A stretch of DNA of 64,000 nt. Source: Gigantopelta aegis. Lineage: Eukaryota; Mollusca; Gastropoda; Neomphalida; Peltospiridae. Made by a program: the position numbers and the translations under genes. Position 1 is the stretch's first letter. Every line of letters starts with the position of its first letter. The notes beneath the pieces are model-generated. The model worked only from the letters and a program-made list of their open reading frames with translations, was not told the DNA's origin and did not search any database. The stretch is taken from positions 35,076,854 through 35,140,853 of the forward strand of contig NC_054701.1 of the NCBI RefSeq assembly GCF_016097555.1, read 5' to 3'. Below are positions 42,601 through 53,400 of the stretch, in pieces.

Positions 42601-44170
42601 TTATGTACCATGGTCTTTGATATACCAGTCATGCAGCCTTGGTTGAAAATCCTTTCTGTTAAATACCCAAATGTTTAATAGTGAACAAAGTTTGTAATTT
42701 GTCTGTGTGATTTTTTTTCAATTTCAGTTGGTTTTTGTCCCCACAGCATGTCAGCCCAGCTGAAGCTGTTCAAATCCACCATGATGTTCGCTCTCAAACA
42801 TCCATTGGTATTCACTGGGGAACATTCTGTATGATGTCATATGAAGTAGGTAGCAATCAAAGCAATTAGCTAGTCATATTATTCTTATTTAATTTAGAAA
42901 ATGATGTATGAGAGACCATTCAAGTTTGTATATTACATTAAGTTGTTTGCAATGTATGTACATGAACCTATTCTATATGTTATTGGGGTTTGAGAGAATT
43001 TTGTTTATAAATGTGTAATAAATGTTGGATATACATGTAGCTTAGAGAAGGTCATATGGGAGACCAGTTTCTAAATGTACTGAATGTGTCACCTTCTTTA
43101 AATGAAGATTATTATTATTATTGTTATATTAACGTATTATGTATTTATTGAGCCCAGTAATCTTTTATTTTTTTATTAATTCTCATAAATTCTTTATTTT
43201 ATGGTGCTGATTGTATACTTACAAAATAGATATTTATTTATTGAACATGATTAAAAGTTTGATGCATTAAAATGTTCAAAATTATCAATATGGTTCCTTC
43301 TCTCAGTTAAAAGGTTCCAAAGAGTTTATCTCCCCTTACCACACTGGACATTTTTTGATTTGGCCATTTTTCAGATACTTAGCATATTTCCTTTAACATT
43401 ATTAAAATTTGGTTAATTTAAGGAAAGTTTTATTACTGAATGTTGAAGCCACTTTGAATGAAAATGAGCAAATGGCTAATTTGGCAATAGACAGGGCGAG
43501 CCCTGATTTCTGGTATTCTTTCAGATTAAAATAACTCATTAACATAAACGGAGACCACCTCAAAGGAAACAATGGAAGTAAAAGTTGTTGCATACAAATT
43601 GTCAAGTATTGAAAATAAGTGACAAATTTGGTCCTAATTTATTCGGACATTATACTTTTATGGGGAGGGGGGGACGTAGCCCAGTGGTAAAGTGCTCGCT
43701 TGATGCACGGTCAGTCTGCGATCGATCCCCGTCGGTGGACCCATTGTGCTATTTCTCATTGCGGCCAGTGCACCATGACTGGTATATCAAAGGCTGGTAT
43801 GTGTTATCATGTCTGTAGAATGGTGCATATAAAAGATCGCTTGCTATTAATGGAAAAATGTAGCGGGTTTTCTCTCTAAGACTTAAATGTCAGAATGACC
43901 AAATGTTTGACATCCAATAGCCGATGATTAATAAATTGATGTGCTCTAGTTACTGTTAACATAATGTATTACTTATTTAAAATATTTGTATTCTTTATGT
44001 AATAAATTTAAATTTAATTGTTTTGTACATTTTAGCACTACCTTGAACCGAAGCAAGATTTGGAAAAAGCTGTTGAAAGTAGTGATATGAAAGGAACATC
44101 TTTTATTTGCCTTAAACATGGGGAAGTTAGAACATTTGGTGACCAGTCTCCTTTACCTGCTGCAAATTAA
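39646..44170 (+). CDS. NAPEPLD: N-acyl-phosphatidylethanolamine-hydrolysing phospholipase D (metallo-beta-lactamase fold)
   Basis: Five exons join in phase: 39646-39864, 40758-41246, 41703-41851, 42728-42845 and 44036-44170, giving 369 residues (the human enzyme has 393). The N-terminal part contains NPWTTWP, typical of the family. [19 protein letters not shown] and DPVF begin the metallo-beta-lactamase fold. The zinc motif HSHYDH is at residues 157-162, followed by His225 (CQHWSGR), Asp256 (FAGDTGY) and His315 (IHWGTF), so every metal ligand is present. HYLEP and FICLKHGE near the end also match. The enzyme is membrane-associated and releases N-acylethanolamines such as anandamide from N-acyl-phosphatidylethanolamine. 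The start codon is the first in-frame ATG; an AG three bases before it could be the acceptor of an unseen 5' UTR exon. Intron 3 uses a GC donor. The gene is divergent from PMPCB, 4 kb away. Confidence 0.94.
40293..40614. mobile_element. hAT-type MITE with 8-bp target duplication
   Basis: Ends tagagctgtaatgatacatc and its inverse atatcgatacagctcta; exact gtactagt flanks at 40285-40292 and 40615-40622. It lies in NAPEPLD intron 1. The 53757-54153 element has similar ends. Confidence 0.85.
41287..41370 (+). mobile_element. SINE tail B fragment
   Basis: tgacatccaatagccgatga to ttgttaaacaaaacaaac, in NAPEPLD intron 2. Confidence 0.7.
41823..42125 (+). repeat. 86-bp minisatellite derived from the NAPEPLD exon 3 end
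   Basis: The last 29 bases of exon 3 and the following 58 or so intron bases recur at about 41911, 41997 and 42081 (partial). Copies read ccagtaagaaactataaacc. The stretch around the GC donor is missing in every copy. Confidence 0.85.
41852..41857 (+). other. GC splice donor of NAPEPLD intron 3
   Basis: The exon ends CCAAG and is followed by GCAAGT, which matches the GC-donor consensus AG|GCAAGT. No GT donor in the right phase is nearby, and joining here to 42728 keeps the frame and the family sequence ([13 protein letters not shown]). The residue formed across the junction is Ser, where vertebrates usually have Arg. Confidence 0.8.
42374..42466. repeat. Palindrome
   Basis: cattcacacttacattttaa at the left and ttaaaagtgtaattgtgaat at the right form a hairpin, with repeated ataccggttta-like motifs just before it. 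Confidence 0.65.
42565..42655 (-). mobile_element. SINE body fragment
   Basis: Matches the body in reverse (tcttatatgcactttcccat to ctttgatataccagtcatg), in NAPEPLD intron 3. Confidence 0.6.
43668..43957 (+). mobile_element. SINE, full length, head 1 and tail B
   Basis: Head with tagcccagtggtaaag, B-box-like gcgatcgatcccc, body and tail B. It lies in NAPEPLD intron 4. Confidence 0.87.
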
Positions 44171-44222
44171 GTTTATCCTAATTACATATTATGTATAATT
44201 ATTGCATATTTTCTTTTATTAT

Positions 44223-44508
44223 TGGGGAAGTATGTAGCCCAGTAGTAAAGCACTCACCTGATGCACAGTCGGTCTAGGATCGATCCCCGTCAGTCAGCCT
44301 ATTGACCCATTTCTTGTTTGAGCCAGTGCTCCATGACTGGTGTGCCAAAGCTCATGGTATGTGGTATCCTGTCTGTGGAATGGTGCAAATAAAAGATCCC
44401 TTGCTGCTTATGACTATATGTAAAAATTACCGAATGTTTGATATCCAGTAGCCGATGATTAATAAATCAGTGTGTTTTTGTTGTGTTGTGGAACAAAAAC
44501 AAACTTTT
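44223..44508 (+). mobile_element. SINE, head 1 and tail B, downstream of NAPEPLD
   Basis: Head tagcccagtagtaaagc, body with a small loss, and tail B. It begins about 50 bases after the NAPEPLD stop codon, so its aataaa motifs near 44395 and 44461 could act as transcript end signals. Confidence 0.82.
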
Positions 44509-44753
44509 GTATAATTATTGGTTAATTATCTGAATTGAAGAAATATAGTGATATGTCAGACTTTAGCTTTTGAAAAACACGGGAGCATGAAAAATCATAA
44601 ACCCTCAGTATGTGGAGGAGGAGAAACATCTTCAAATTTGTGTTAGAAGACCGTGACCGTGACACTAGTATTAACGTGCCTATATCCACAGAGGTTCAGG
44701 CACGCCCACCTCGGATTTAATCTCTGACATCGCCAGTGACTAACTCCGGGGCA

Positions 44754-44754
<1 letters not shown>

Positions 44755-44793
<39 letters not shown>
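44755..44793. repeat. Poly-G run
   Basis: Nearly 40 consecutive G residues. The true length is uncertain because such runs are often missequenced. G-quadruplex formation is plausible. Confidence 0.85.
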
Positions 44794-44794
<1 letters not shown>

Positions 44795-45172
44795 TTGAGT
44801 TTGAATGTGCAGAATTTGGAAAATAGCCAGTTAGTAGCGTCCAGCGAGAGCGCGGACCAAATAGCAGACACCAAGTGAGGCCGTGCTGTGATTGGCTGAA
44901 TTTCGATTCCTTGGTGAGACCTGTTTTCTGCCTAAGTAAAAAAGAGAATACCTAATCCAGCCATGTCCGGACTTGAAAATTACACCCAAAAGTAGTTTTG
45001 ACTGCTCGGCCTGAAAGTTTTTAAGGTGATTTGAGCAATTGAACGGGCGCCAAAGTAAAGTGCGTTGGACTACTTATAAAAAAATAAACATAAGAATTTA
45101 GAACCACGATCGCAAATTTTTAAAGTCCAACTAAGCCCAAAAAAGGAGGTTACCTGTCCTAGATAAGGTTGA

Positions 45173-46123
45173 CTAGGGGGAGGAGAGCCACACCCTCGTA
45201 TCCAAGTTGGGGATCAGCTGGTGGATGTCTGGCTTCGCTAGCAGCCTGGTGATAAGAGGATACTGCTCGCTGAACACCTTCTTCATCAGTCGATGGATCG
45301 AAATGTTGTCCATTTCTGCGAACAGTAGAGCCTGGCTGTAGCGGTTGTCCAGACGGTATGTTGCACACACAGCTTTTTTCCCGTCCTTGAACGTCACTGG
45401 GTGTAGCTCGTATTCCCCCCGTCCGTCGGGCATGTCCTCAAAGTTCCTGCAACGCGGGACCGTGGGAAGCTTTCTGGTGTCTGTGATGTTCCCGGTAAAG
45501 CAGTTAAGGTAGCGCCGATTCAGCTTCCCGTGCAAAGTCCAGGGGTCCATGGTGTCTCCGGACTCTGCACCTTCGGGTGGTGGCTGTGGTTGTTTCGGCG
45601 GTGTCCTGGTGGTATTAACCGCAATCGGCGCTTCCGCTTTCCGTTTTCCAACGGCGGCTTGACGGCCCTGCATCACAGACGCTGTCGCCGGTAAAGTTGG
45701 CGACGTGCGACTGGACGCAAGAGAGGCCCAAGATGAAGGGGGCCGCCGGGTTGGAGTTGTGCATATGTCTGTACAGGTCTCCTCCACTGGGGCCGTCTGT
45801 GAAGTAGGGCTGGTCGGGACCACGGTCTCTTCCTTCCTCTTCACGGGCGAAATCGCAGGGCGCGGCGACGCAGAAGGAGCCGCTGCCGGTAGTTGAGCTA
45901 CCGGGTTTGGCCCCCCCTGAACCGCTCCCTGCGGGTTTCTCCTCTTCCTCCGTCTCGTTCTTCTCTTCTTCTGTGTTTGCGCGTCGCCGTACACCAAAGT
46001 CACGGTTGCCCGTGACCCGGTGTACGCGACGCGGTACTCTAGAAGCACACCATAACTAGTAATCAGTGCCCCCAGGGGGGGGGGCAACTGAAGAGAGCAC
46101 GAACATAGGTCCTGCTTCATCAT
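45173..46123 (-). CDS. Unrecognised intronless GC-rich ORF, 316 codons
   Basis: A single open frame from a double ATG (MMKQDLCSCSLQLPPPLG) to TAG. It is much richer in G and C than the flanks, and its third codon positions favour G/C. Residues 52-62 are almost all Lys/Arg (KKRRTRRRKRR), like a nuclear or nucleic-acid-binding segment. Residues about 64-190 are Pro/Ala/Thr/Ser-rich and look disordered. The last 120 or so residues (from MDPWTLHGKLNRRYLNC) look like a folded domain with mixed hydrophobic and charged residues and no motif I can name. It lies between NAPEPLD and the SLC6 gene, close to a poly-G run and next to a dispersed repeat at 46262-46480. It could be a mobile-element protein, a retrogene or a lineage-specific gene. 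No transposase, reverse transcriptase or capsid motif is visible, so no function is proposed. Confidence 0.55.
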   Translation of the reverse strand: MMKQDLCSCSLQLPPPLGALITSYGVLLEYRVAYTGSRATVTLVYGDAQTQKKRRTRRRKRRNPQGAVQGGPNPVAQLPAAAPSASPRPAISPVKRKEETVVPTSPTSQTAPVEETCTDICTTPTRRPPSSWASLASSRTSPTLPATASVMQGRQAAVGKRKAEAPIAVNTTRTPPKQPQPPPEGAESGDTMDPWTLHGKLNRRYLNCFTGNITDTRKLPTVPRCRNFEDMPDGRGEYELHPVTFKDGKKAVCATYRLDNRYSQALLFAEMDNISIHRLMKKVFSEQYPLITRLLAKPDIHQLIPNLDTRVWLSSP

Positions 46124-46261
46124 ACTACTGTATTGGGAGTGGTGTTAGAAGAGAAGTACAGCTTGTTTAAATGAGAGGTGAGATATTTTGCTCCTTTCAG
46201 AGTAAATTTAGTTGATCACATTCTTAAACCAAAAGTGATATGCACTGGTGTAACCGAGGTA

Positions 46262-46480
46262 GGCCATGGCTCCCCAAACACCACTTTTTCAGGTCAGGTC
46301 TGAGAATTTAACGTGCTCATTCAGAGCAACCTGTTGTAGCGCACGCCTGTCCTGGGCACAGGTGTCGGCCTCAGCCAGCTCCTCCGTCCAGGACAGGAAA
46401 GGGGTGGGGTGGGTGAAAGGGGGCCTGTCTGCACTGGCAGGTGCAAGGGGTCACCTGCAGTCCGACCGTGATCGGTAACA
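46262..46480 (+). repeat. Dispersed repeat (body X)
   Basis: cgcacgcctgtcctgggcac and cctccgtccaggacaggaaa repeat the 16160 copy. It lies 140 bases upstream of the unknown ORF's start codon. Confidence 0.55.
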
Positions 46481-46708
46481 GGCAGAGGGTGATTTGGTGC
46501 TATGGAATTTTGAGTCTTAAAGGATGAAACCAAAGAGAAATGGTGTGCATTTATGAGAAGGAAATTAGGCTCATTTTTTAACGGTCCGCCGAAATAGTAA
46601 AGAAGGGAGCTACGTAAAGTTTTGGAATTTAGTAAGCCGAGAGTAGCTCATTAAGGGGACCTAGAACCACTCTTTCAACCACCTTTTATATTTGCCAGTC
46701 AGGAATTA

Positions 46709-47155
46709 CAGTAAATCATAAAATATTAACAATCTTAAAATTTAGTGAAATCCAGATAATCGACATATTAGCGACATAAAACTTTAGCGAAGACATCATA
46801 TCAGAAACTGAAAAAAAGAAAAATTAACTAAGTTGTAGAGTGCGTTGAAATAATGTTTTTGCCCAATTCTGACATTATGCAGTTTACAGACAATTTGTAT
46901 TTAGTAGAAAATTGCAGTAATGTGCATGCTAACTAATTATTTTTATTTTTTGCTAACCTTTTGCTTTAATCAATAGCATGTATCCATTGTTGTGTGTTCA
47001 GTTAATCACCGACAAAACAATCACACACACGTTTTTTGGAGCAGTCTGTTGTACATCTTTAAATTTAGCATCATGAAATAGTAGCATCTTGTATGGCCTC
47101 GCTAAATTAGCTAAAATGTTATTCTCACCAACATTTCCTGATTTACAGTAATGGG
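46709..47155. mobile_element. Probable TIR element
   Basis: ttacagtaaatcataaaata and the inverse of gaacatttcctgatttacag-like sequence at the right are similar inverted ends. No coding frame. Confidence 0.4.
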
Positions 47156-47467
47156 TGTCCTCCCCAATATAAAATTGTGGCTACACCAATGGTTGTATGT
47201 GTCCTGTCATAATAAATTGCTCCCACATGAGAGCTATCAACTGAGCAAAGTCTCAAGTAATGTTTTGCTCACCTAATGGCTGTCGTATGCTTTAGTAGTA
47301 AATTGCTTGCTTTAAAGCTTAAGGAGTCATAAGATTTATTGCCTTTGATGGACTTGGTTTTTTTTCTGTCAAACATTGCTGGAGTACTCTTGAGAGTACG
47401 AGGGCTACCAGCTGCCCAAATGTCTGTCTAGGTCTCTTACCATCAGAGTACTTGGAGTAGTACAAAC

Positions 47468-47645
47468 AGTGCGCCATGACTGGTAATCAAAGGCCATGGA
47501 ATATGCTATCCTGTCAATAAAAAAGTGCACATAAAAGATGCCATGCTTCTTTATTTGTAGGAGTAATTCTTCCGTTTCTCAATCACCATATGTTAGGCTT
47601 GAAGTTTCATATGTGCTAAGATGCTGTTAAACAAATATTCATTTC
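47468..47645 (+). mobile_element. Old, diverged SINE
   Basis: gtgcgccatgactgg, aaaggccatgg and gtgcacataaaagatg keep the order of the shared body; the rest is eroded. Confidence 0.5.
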
Positions 47646-48184
47646 TTTTTCTTTTCCTCAGCTTCAAAATTTGTAATGCACATATCTCAAAGAATGAATC
47701 AGTGCCGCATATACACGTAGCTCAGTGATATAGCTTAGGATTGTGAAGTAATTTAACTAACTCATATGTTTGTTTAAAAACATTTATTCAGTGTTAAAAC
47801 TACATATTTGTAAATATAACCTATAAAAGGGGTAATTTTAGTGTTATAAAATATTAACAGAACCCTAAAAAGTGGTCTTGTTAATGTTACACTTTTGTTA
47901 ACTGTCATGTCGTAAAATATACTACAACATATTTGTAAAATGGTATGTAATAAAATATTAACAGAAATCTTAAAAAGGGTGTTGTTAATACACTGCTAAC
48001 ATACATATAAAACGTATGATTATTATAAAAGGAAGACAAAAATTCCCAGACAGTTAATCAAATAATTGTCTGGTAATAACCAATAAAAAAACCCTGTACA
48101 AAACTGGATTATAAAAATATTTTCATGTCAGTTGCAGATTCAGAATATGGGTGTACTCTTGGCACTAGGAGGTAACAAATACAG

Positions 48185-48405
48185 TGCACTCCCTCAGTAG
48201 ACCAGAACTCTCTCAGTAGATCGGAACTCCCTCAGTAGACCAGAACTCTCTCAGTAGACCAGAACTCTCTCAGTAGATCAGAACTCCCTCAGTAGACCAG
48301 AACACTCTCAGTAGACCAGAACACTCTCAGTAGACCAGAACTCTCTCAGTAGACCAGAACACTCTCAGTAGACCAGAACACTCTCAGTAGACCAGAACTC
48401 CCTCA
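48185..48405 (+). repeat. 19-bp minisatellite
   Basis: About eleven copies of ctctcagtagaccagaaca. It lies next to a MITE family 1-like right end (gggtttcactgtatat near 48535). Confidence 0.88.
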
Positions 48406-48699
48406 AAACAACATTTTTTACAGTCCCTTTTTAAATATCAGTACAGGACAAAACCTCTCTAAAAAGGATACCCCTAAAAACTGGACGTTTTACTTAGTCT
48501 TGTGAGGATCTAGTTTAGTGGGTTTCACTGTATATGGATAAACAATTATTTGTATTTTTACTTGGAGCATGTAATATCTTGGTCAACTGGATGTTTTTCA
48601 GGAGTTTTTATATATATATATAATGTATGCGCATGTACTTTGAAATACAGGTACTGTAAGTTACCATTTTTCAAAATACATCCCCCTCACTAGAAAAAA

Positions 48700-49140
48700 A
48701 ATCCTACATTTGCCTCTGACTGTATTTATGTATAATATTAATAAAACAAGCATTCTGAGAGTACTGCTAAAACAATACATGTCCCTTACCGAAACCAACA
48801 AATTTTCGTACCTCCTAAATTCAAGGACCACAACTGGGTAAATCGCCATGAAAGTTAAACTTGATCTGAAACAGTACGTGTTAAAGCTATACACAAAATA
48901 TCATCTCAGTATCTTCAGGCGTTGCCAAAAAATAAAGTTCAGGAAACAAATTTTTATATCTCCTAAGTTCAGGGGCCATAACTCCACAAAAAAATGGGTA
49001 AACCACCTCGAAAGTCAAACCTGTTCTATAACAGTACATGATAAAGCTAGACACAAAATGTCAGATCAATATCTCAAGGAATTGTGAAGAAACATCCCAG
49101 AAAAACTATATTTTGGACAGACTGACAGACCGAAGATCGG
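48700..49140 (+). mobile_element. Internally repeated dispersed element, second copy
   Basis: Starts with aacaagcattctgagagtac, contains two units with aatcgccatgaaagttaaac-like sequence and ends in gacagactgacagacc. Confidence 0.6.
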
Positions 49141-49422
49141 TAGCGGACTAATATTTTAAAACGTAATATGCATGCTCTTCCAGTATTTATGCAGGTTAGA
49201 AATATTAGCAGATAAATGTCGTTTAAAATAGTCACAAAATATTTTTAACAAACAACAAACCTCTGTAGATAAGAGGACATCTAAATGTGTTACAAATGTT
49301 TAGTATTAATATTAACAGGTCTTTTCATAATGCCATACTTCATTGCACCAGCCCTGAACGTATTTAATATTTTACAGTTTTGTTTGCCTGGTACATGCTC
49401 AAGTCTTAACACACTGGTGATT

Positions 49423-49474
49423 CTGTAGGAAGCTTTTGTTGACCCAGTAGCAGCAGTCATGGTTATATATGTGC

Positions 49475-49507
<33 letters not shown>

Positions 49508-49530
49508 ACTTTTTGGCACCTTCCTATGCC
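49423..49530. mobile_element. MITE family 3, short copy
   Basis: tgtaggaagc, gacccagtagcagcagtc, a poly-C and CA tract, then ggcaccttcctatgcc. Confidence 0.65.
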
Positions 49531-49972
49531 ATTGAAACATGTGACATCATATACAGTATAAGATTGTAATAGGTTACACGAAATTGAACTAGGTTATTTA
49601 TAATTTGTTTAGTGTAATATCCATAAACAGTTAAACTTTAATTTTCCAGAGGCCTGGGGAAGCAGAAGAAATGTCTTGACTATAACAACCAATGGAAGAT
49701 GGTCATTTGTGCGTATATATTTGACAATGTATAAACTATACTAATAAATGGAATGGTTCATTGCTTACAAATTGATTGTCTGAACCTCAGCTAATACACA
49801 GGTGAAATAACAGTTGTTTTCCCATTAAGAAAAGTGTGCAATAAATGTGTATAACCGCACACTTTTGAAATCCCACCCAACACTGCACCAAACGTCCTTA
49901 TCACACCATGCAATGTTACTTAAGGGCATGATACACGTCATTTACCATATAAAGTTACTTGTTGTATGCATG

Positions 49973-50133
49973 GTTATTTGCATGCTTTTGATTTGATGTT
50001 TTGATTGACAGCAGATAGACCTTCATGCTGTCACACTTGGACTTTCAGCTGTCACACTTGGACTTTCAGCTGTCACACTTGGACTTTCAGCTGTCAATCA
50101 AAACATCGAAATGGTGCAAATAGCCATGCATAC
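49973..50133. mobile_element. Foldback element with a 21-bp tandem core
   Basis: gtatgcatggttatttgcat to gttttgattgacag is matched in reverse by ctgtcaatcaaaac to caaatagccatgcatac. The core has three copies of gctgtcacacttggactttc. Confidence 0.75.
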
Positions 50134-50194
50134 CACTCAGAAGTTTAAATTGTAACTTTAATTCTCTTCATTTTATTACCATCACAAAAGGCCT

Positions 50195-50423
50195 TGTGTG
50201 TGCAGTGGTCATTGACCATGGTGTGTACTATCTTGCCTATGGGGGGGGGGGGGGGAGGTAATTATAAAATATCACTTGTTGTGTTTTAATAGGAGTAGCC
50301 TATGTGTTAGCAGTAGGTTTTCTCATTCTAGACCACATGTCCAAATAGCCATATGTTAAGACACCAAATAGCTGTAGTTTGAAATGTGCTGAGTTATTAA
50401 AGAAACATTCCTTTCCTTTAAAA
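50195..50423 (+). mobile_element. Old, diverged SINE with a poly-G expansion
   Basis: Body motifs and a tail A-like end (aaatgtgctgagttattaaa) are recognisable around a run of G near 50241-50255. It lies in the probable SLC6 3' UTR. Confidence 0.45.
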
Positions 50424-50459
50424 CAGTTATGATTTGCAGGAGCCTAATGACAGTAGATA

Positions 50460-53400
50460 TCAAACTACTGATTCAAACGAGTATTCTGTTCCGCGGGAGA
50501 CCTTGGTACTGATGGACCCGCCAGCTGTATAATCTGACTGGGCAGCAGAGTTCACTGAAATCTGGCTGCTTCCATACTGAAAAACATAATAATAATAATA
50601 ATAATAACAACAATAACAATAACAATAACAACAACAATAACAATAATAACATTAATAATAATAATACACAAACATACACACAGAATATTTTGTTTTCAAA
50701 ATTTTTATTAGCAACAGTTGTTAATTGATTAAAATTGATTTGCATATATGCACAAACAGTCTGTTGTAACAAATAGTTTAACCAGGGGTCAAATCCTAAT
50801 TTTGAGGGGGGTCCACAAAAGGTGTTGCCTTTGGTTTAATAACAGAAGCAACAGTTGTTCATTGATTAAAATTGATTTGCACATATGCACAAACATAGTT
50901 TGTTATAACAAATAGTTTAACCAGGGGTCAAATCCTAATTATTATTATTTTGTAATTTTTTTTTTTATATTTTTTTTTTTGGGGGGGGGGGGGGGGTGTC
51001 ACAACAGGTGTTGCCTTTGGTTTAATAACAGAAATTAAGGTACCAAGGCAAGTTGGAGGCACCACTTATACATAAAGGGCACTTTAGTATATACTATTAT
51101 GTATGATATTCATAAGTCTAAGACTTGATTAAAACAAGCATTCTGAGAGTACTGCTAAATAATACATGTCGCCTACTGGGCCCAACAATTTTTTGTATAA
51201 TAAAGTCTGTGAAAAATGGGTAAATCGCCATGAAAGTTAAATTTGATCTGTAACATTACATGATAAAGCTATACAAAATTTCATCTCCATGTCTTCAGGC
51301 ATTGCAAAGAAAAAAAGGTCTGGAAAACAAATTTTTATATTGCTCAAGTTCAAGGGCCGTAACTGTGAAAAATGGGTAATTGACATGAAAGTCGAACTTG
51401 ATCTGTGACTGAACTTGATAAAGCTATAAACAAAAGTGCAGCCAAATATCTCTTGAGGCATTGCCAAAGAACAAAGTGGAAAACAAATTTTCATATCTCC
51501 TAAGTCCAAGGGCCACAACTGTCAAAAATGGGTAAATTAACATAAAAGTCAAACTTGAACTGTAACAGTACACAATAAAGCTCTACACACAATTTCAGCT
51601 CAATATCTCAAGGCATTCTAAAAACACAATATCCGAAAAACTATATGTGGGACAAATGGGACAGACAGACAGGACATAGATGAAACCTATAGTTCCCCTC
51701 CAGTTGGATCGGTAGGTGACAAATAAAATAAGCACAATATTTGTAAATACATACCTTCATACTGCCTAAAGTTGTGGTAGAACTAAATCCAAGATTATAG
51801 TAGCTTTTGGGTGGTAATGTTTCCTGTGGGTCGATGACGAAATCGTCCACATATTCCTTGACTAGTTTCCTGTGTTGTGGCAGGGCTGGTCCCCAGTCTC
51901 TGGCCGGCATGGTCAGCAGCCGAATTTTCTAAACAAAGATGTATAAATTGATTAATTTACGTAATTACTTTAGCTGACATGATCAACAGACATATATCAG
52001 GGCCGTAGCTAGTGTGGGGGGGGGGAGCAAGGGGGGGGGGAATTTCCCCCAGAATTTTTGAAAATAAAATCTTAAATCAAATTCTCTTCTTTACTGTTTA
52101 AGGAGTTTCAGACTATTAACTACTCAGTTGCCCCCCCCCCCCCCAAACGGCCCTGTATATTCTTCTGAATGAGTTATCCTTGCCATCTTGGACACATGGA
52201 CCGGCCTCGGTGGCGTCCTGGTTAGGCCATCGGTCTACAGGCTGGTAGGTACTGGGTTCGGATCCCAGTCAAGGCATGGGATTTTTAATCAAGATACCGA
52301 CTCCAAACCCTGAGTGAGTTCTCCACAAGGCTCAATGTGTAGGTGTAAATCACTTGCACCAACCAGTGATCCATAACTGGTTCAACAAAGGCCATGGTTT
52401 GTGCTATCCTGCCTGTGGGAAGCACAAATAAAAGAGTAGCCTATGTGGCAACAGCGGGTTTCCTATAAAAAAAAATATGTCAGAATGACCATATGTTTGA
52501 TGTCCAATAATTGATAAGATAAAAAAATCAATGTGCTCTAGTGGCGTCGTTAAATAAAACAAACTTTACTTTACTTGGACACATCCGCCGGGAAATTTGG
52601 AGAGTGTGCCTAAGACAGACATGCTTGAACCTTCAGAGATTTTTTGTTGTTTAACGACACCACTAGAGCACATTGATTTATTAATCATGGGCTATTGGAT
52701 GTCAAACATTTGGTAATACTGACATAAAGTCTTGGAGAGGAAACCCTCTATATTTGTCCATTAGTAGCAAGGATAACACATACCATGGCCTTTGAACGAC
52801 TTCAGTGGAATGACTTCAGTGAATATAAGCATATGTCAAGTAGTTGATTGATACATTTGTATTGCTCAGCCTTAATAAGATGAACACTTATATGGTAGCC
52901 CTTCCTACAGGAATTTACTCCAAGTTATTTATTTCTGAGCTGATTGTTTTCTAAATTGCACACAAAAATAGGTTTCGTTGTGTGTTTTTTTGTTACTTTC
53001 GAAACACTTTCGAAACACTTACTTTTCTTCTTAAGACAAACTAAAATTATTTACAAAAAACATTTTTGTAGGAGAATGGGACAGATTATATTATAGTTTG
53101 GCTATGTGGAAATGAGGAAATGTGGTGCCACCATATATAGACTTCTCCTAACAAATAGCTGCAAGGAATCTTTTGTATATTTCTTCATTCAGACGCAAAA
53201 ACACATATCATGGCATACAACCAGTAAGTTGTGTAACACTGGACGAAACTGGAAAAAATCCTACTTGGTCCAACAATGACCCATGTACCTCAGGCAAACA
53301 CTCTTAGTGTCTTTATCATAAGGGCCACAGACCTGGTGGGGGTTGTTGTGGGGCCATGCCTTCCATTCTCCCCTACTATTGTATTAGAAGACTGAAAATG

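Larger units (their letters stand above)
46124..50459. other. Intergenic region between the unknown ORF and the SLC6 gene
   Basis: Contains a dispersed repeat, one TIR element, a 19-bp minisatellite, an internally repeated element, a MITE, a foldback and two very diverged SINEs. No coding exon is apparent. The SLC6 3' UTR should occupy the right end, and an AATAAA on the minus strand near 50172 is one possible end signal. Confidence 0.45.

Noticed and set aside
44755-44793. Poly-G run as a functional element
   Set aside because: Homopolymers of this length are common in this genome and prone to assembly error; no supporting context beyond its position.
48185-48405. Regular short repeats, possible CRISPR
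   Set aside because: The 19-base units are directly adjacent without unique spacers, and the context is eukaryotic.
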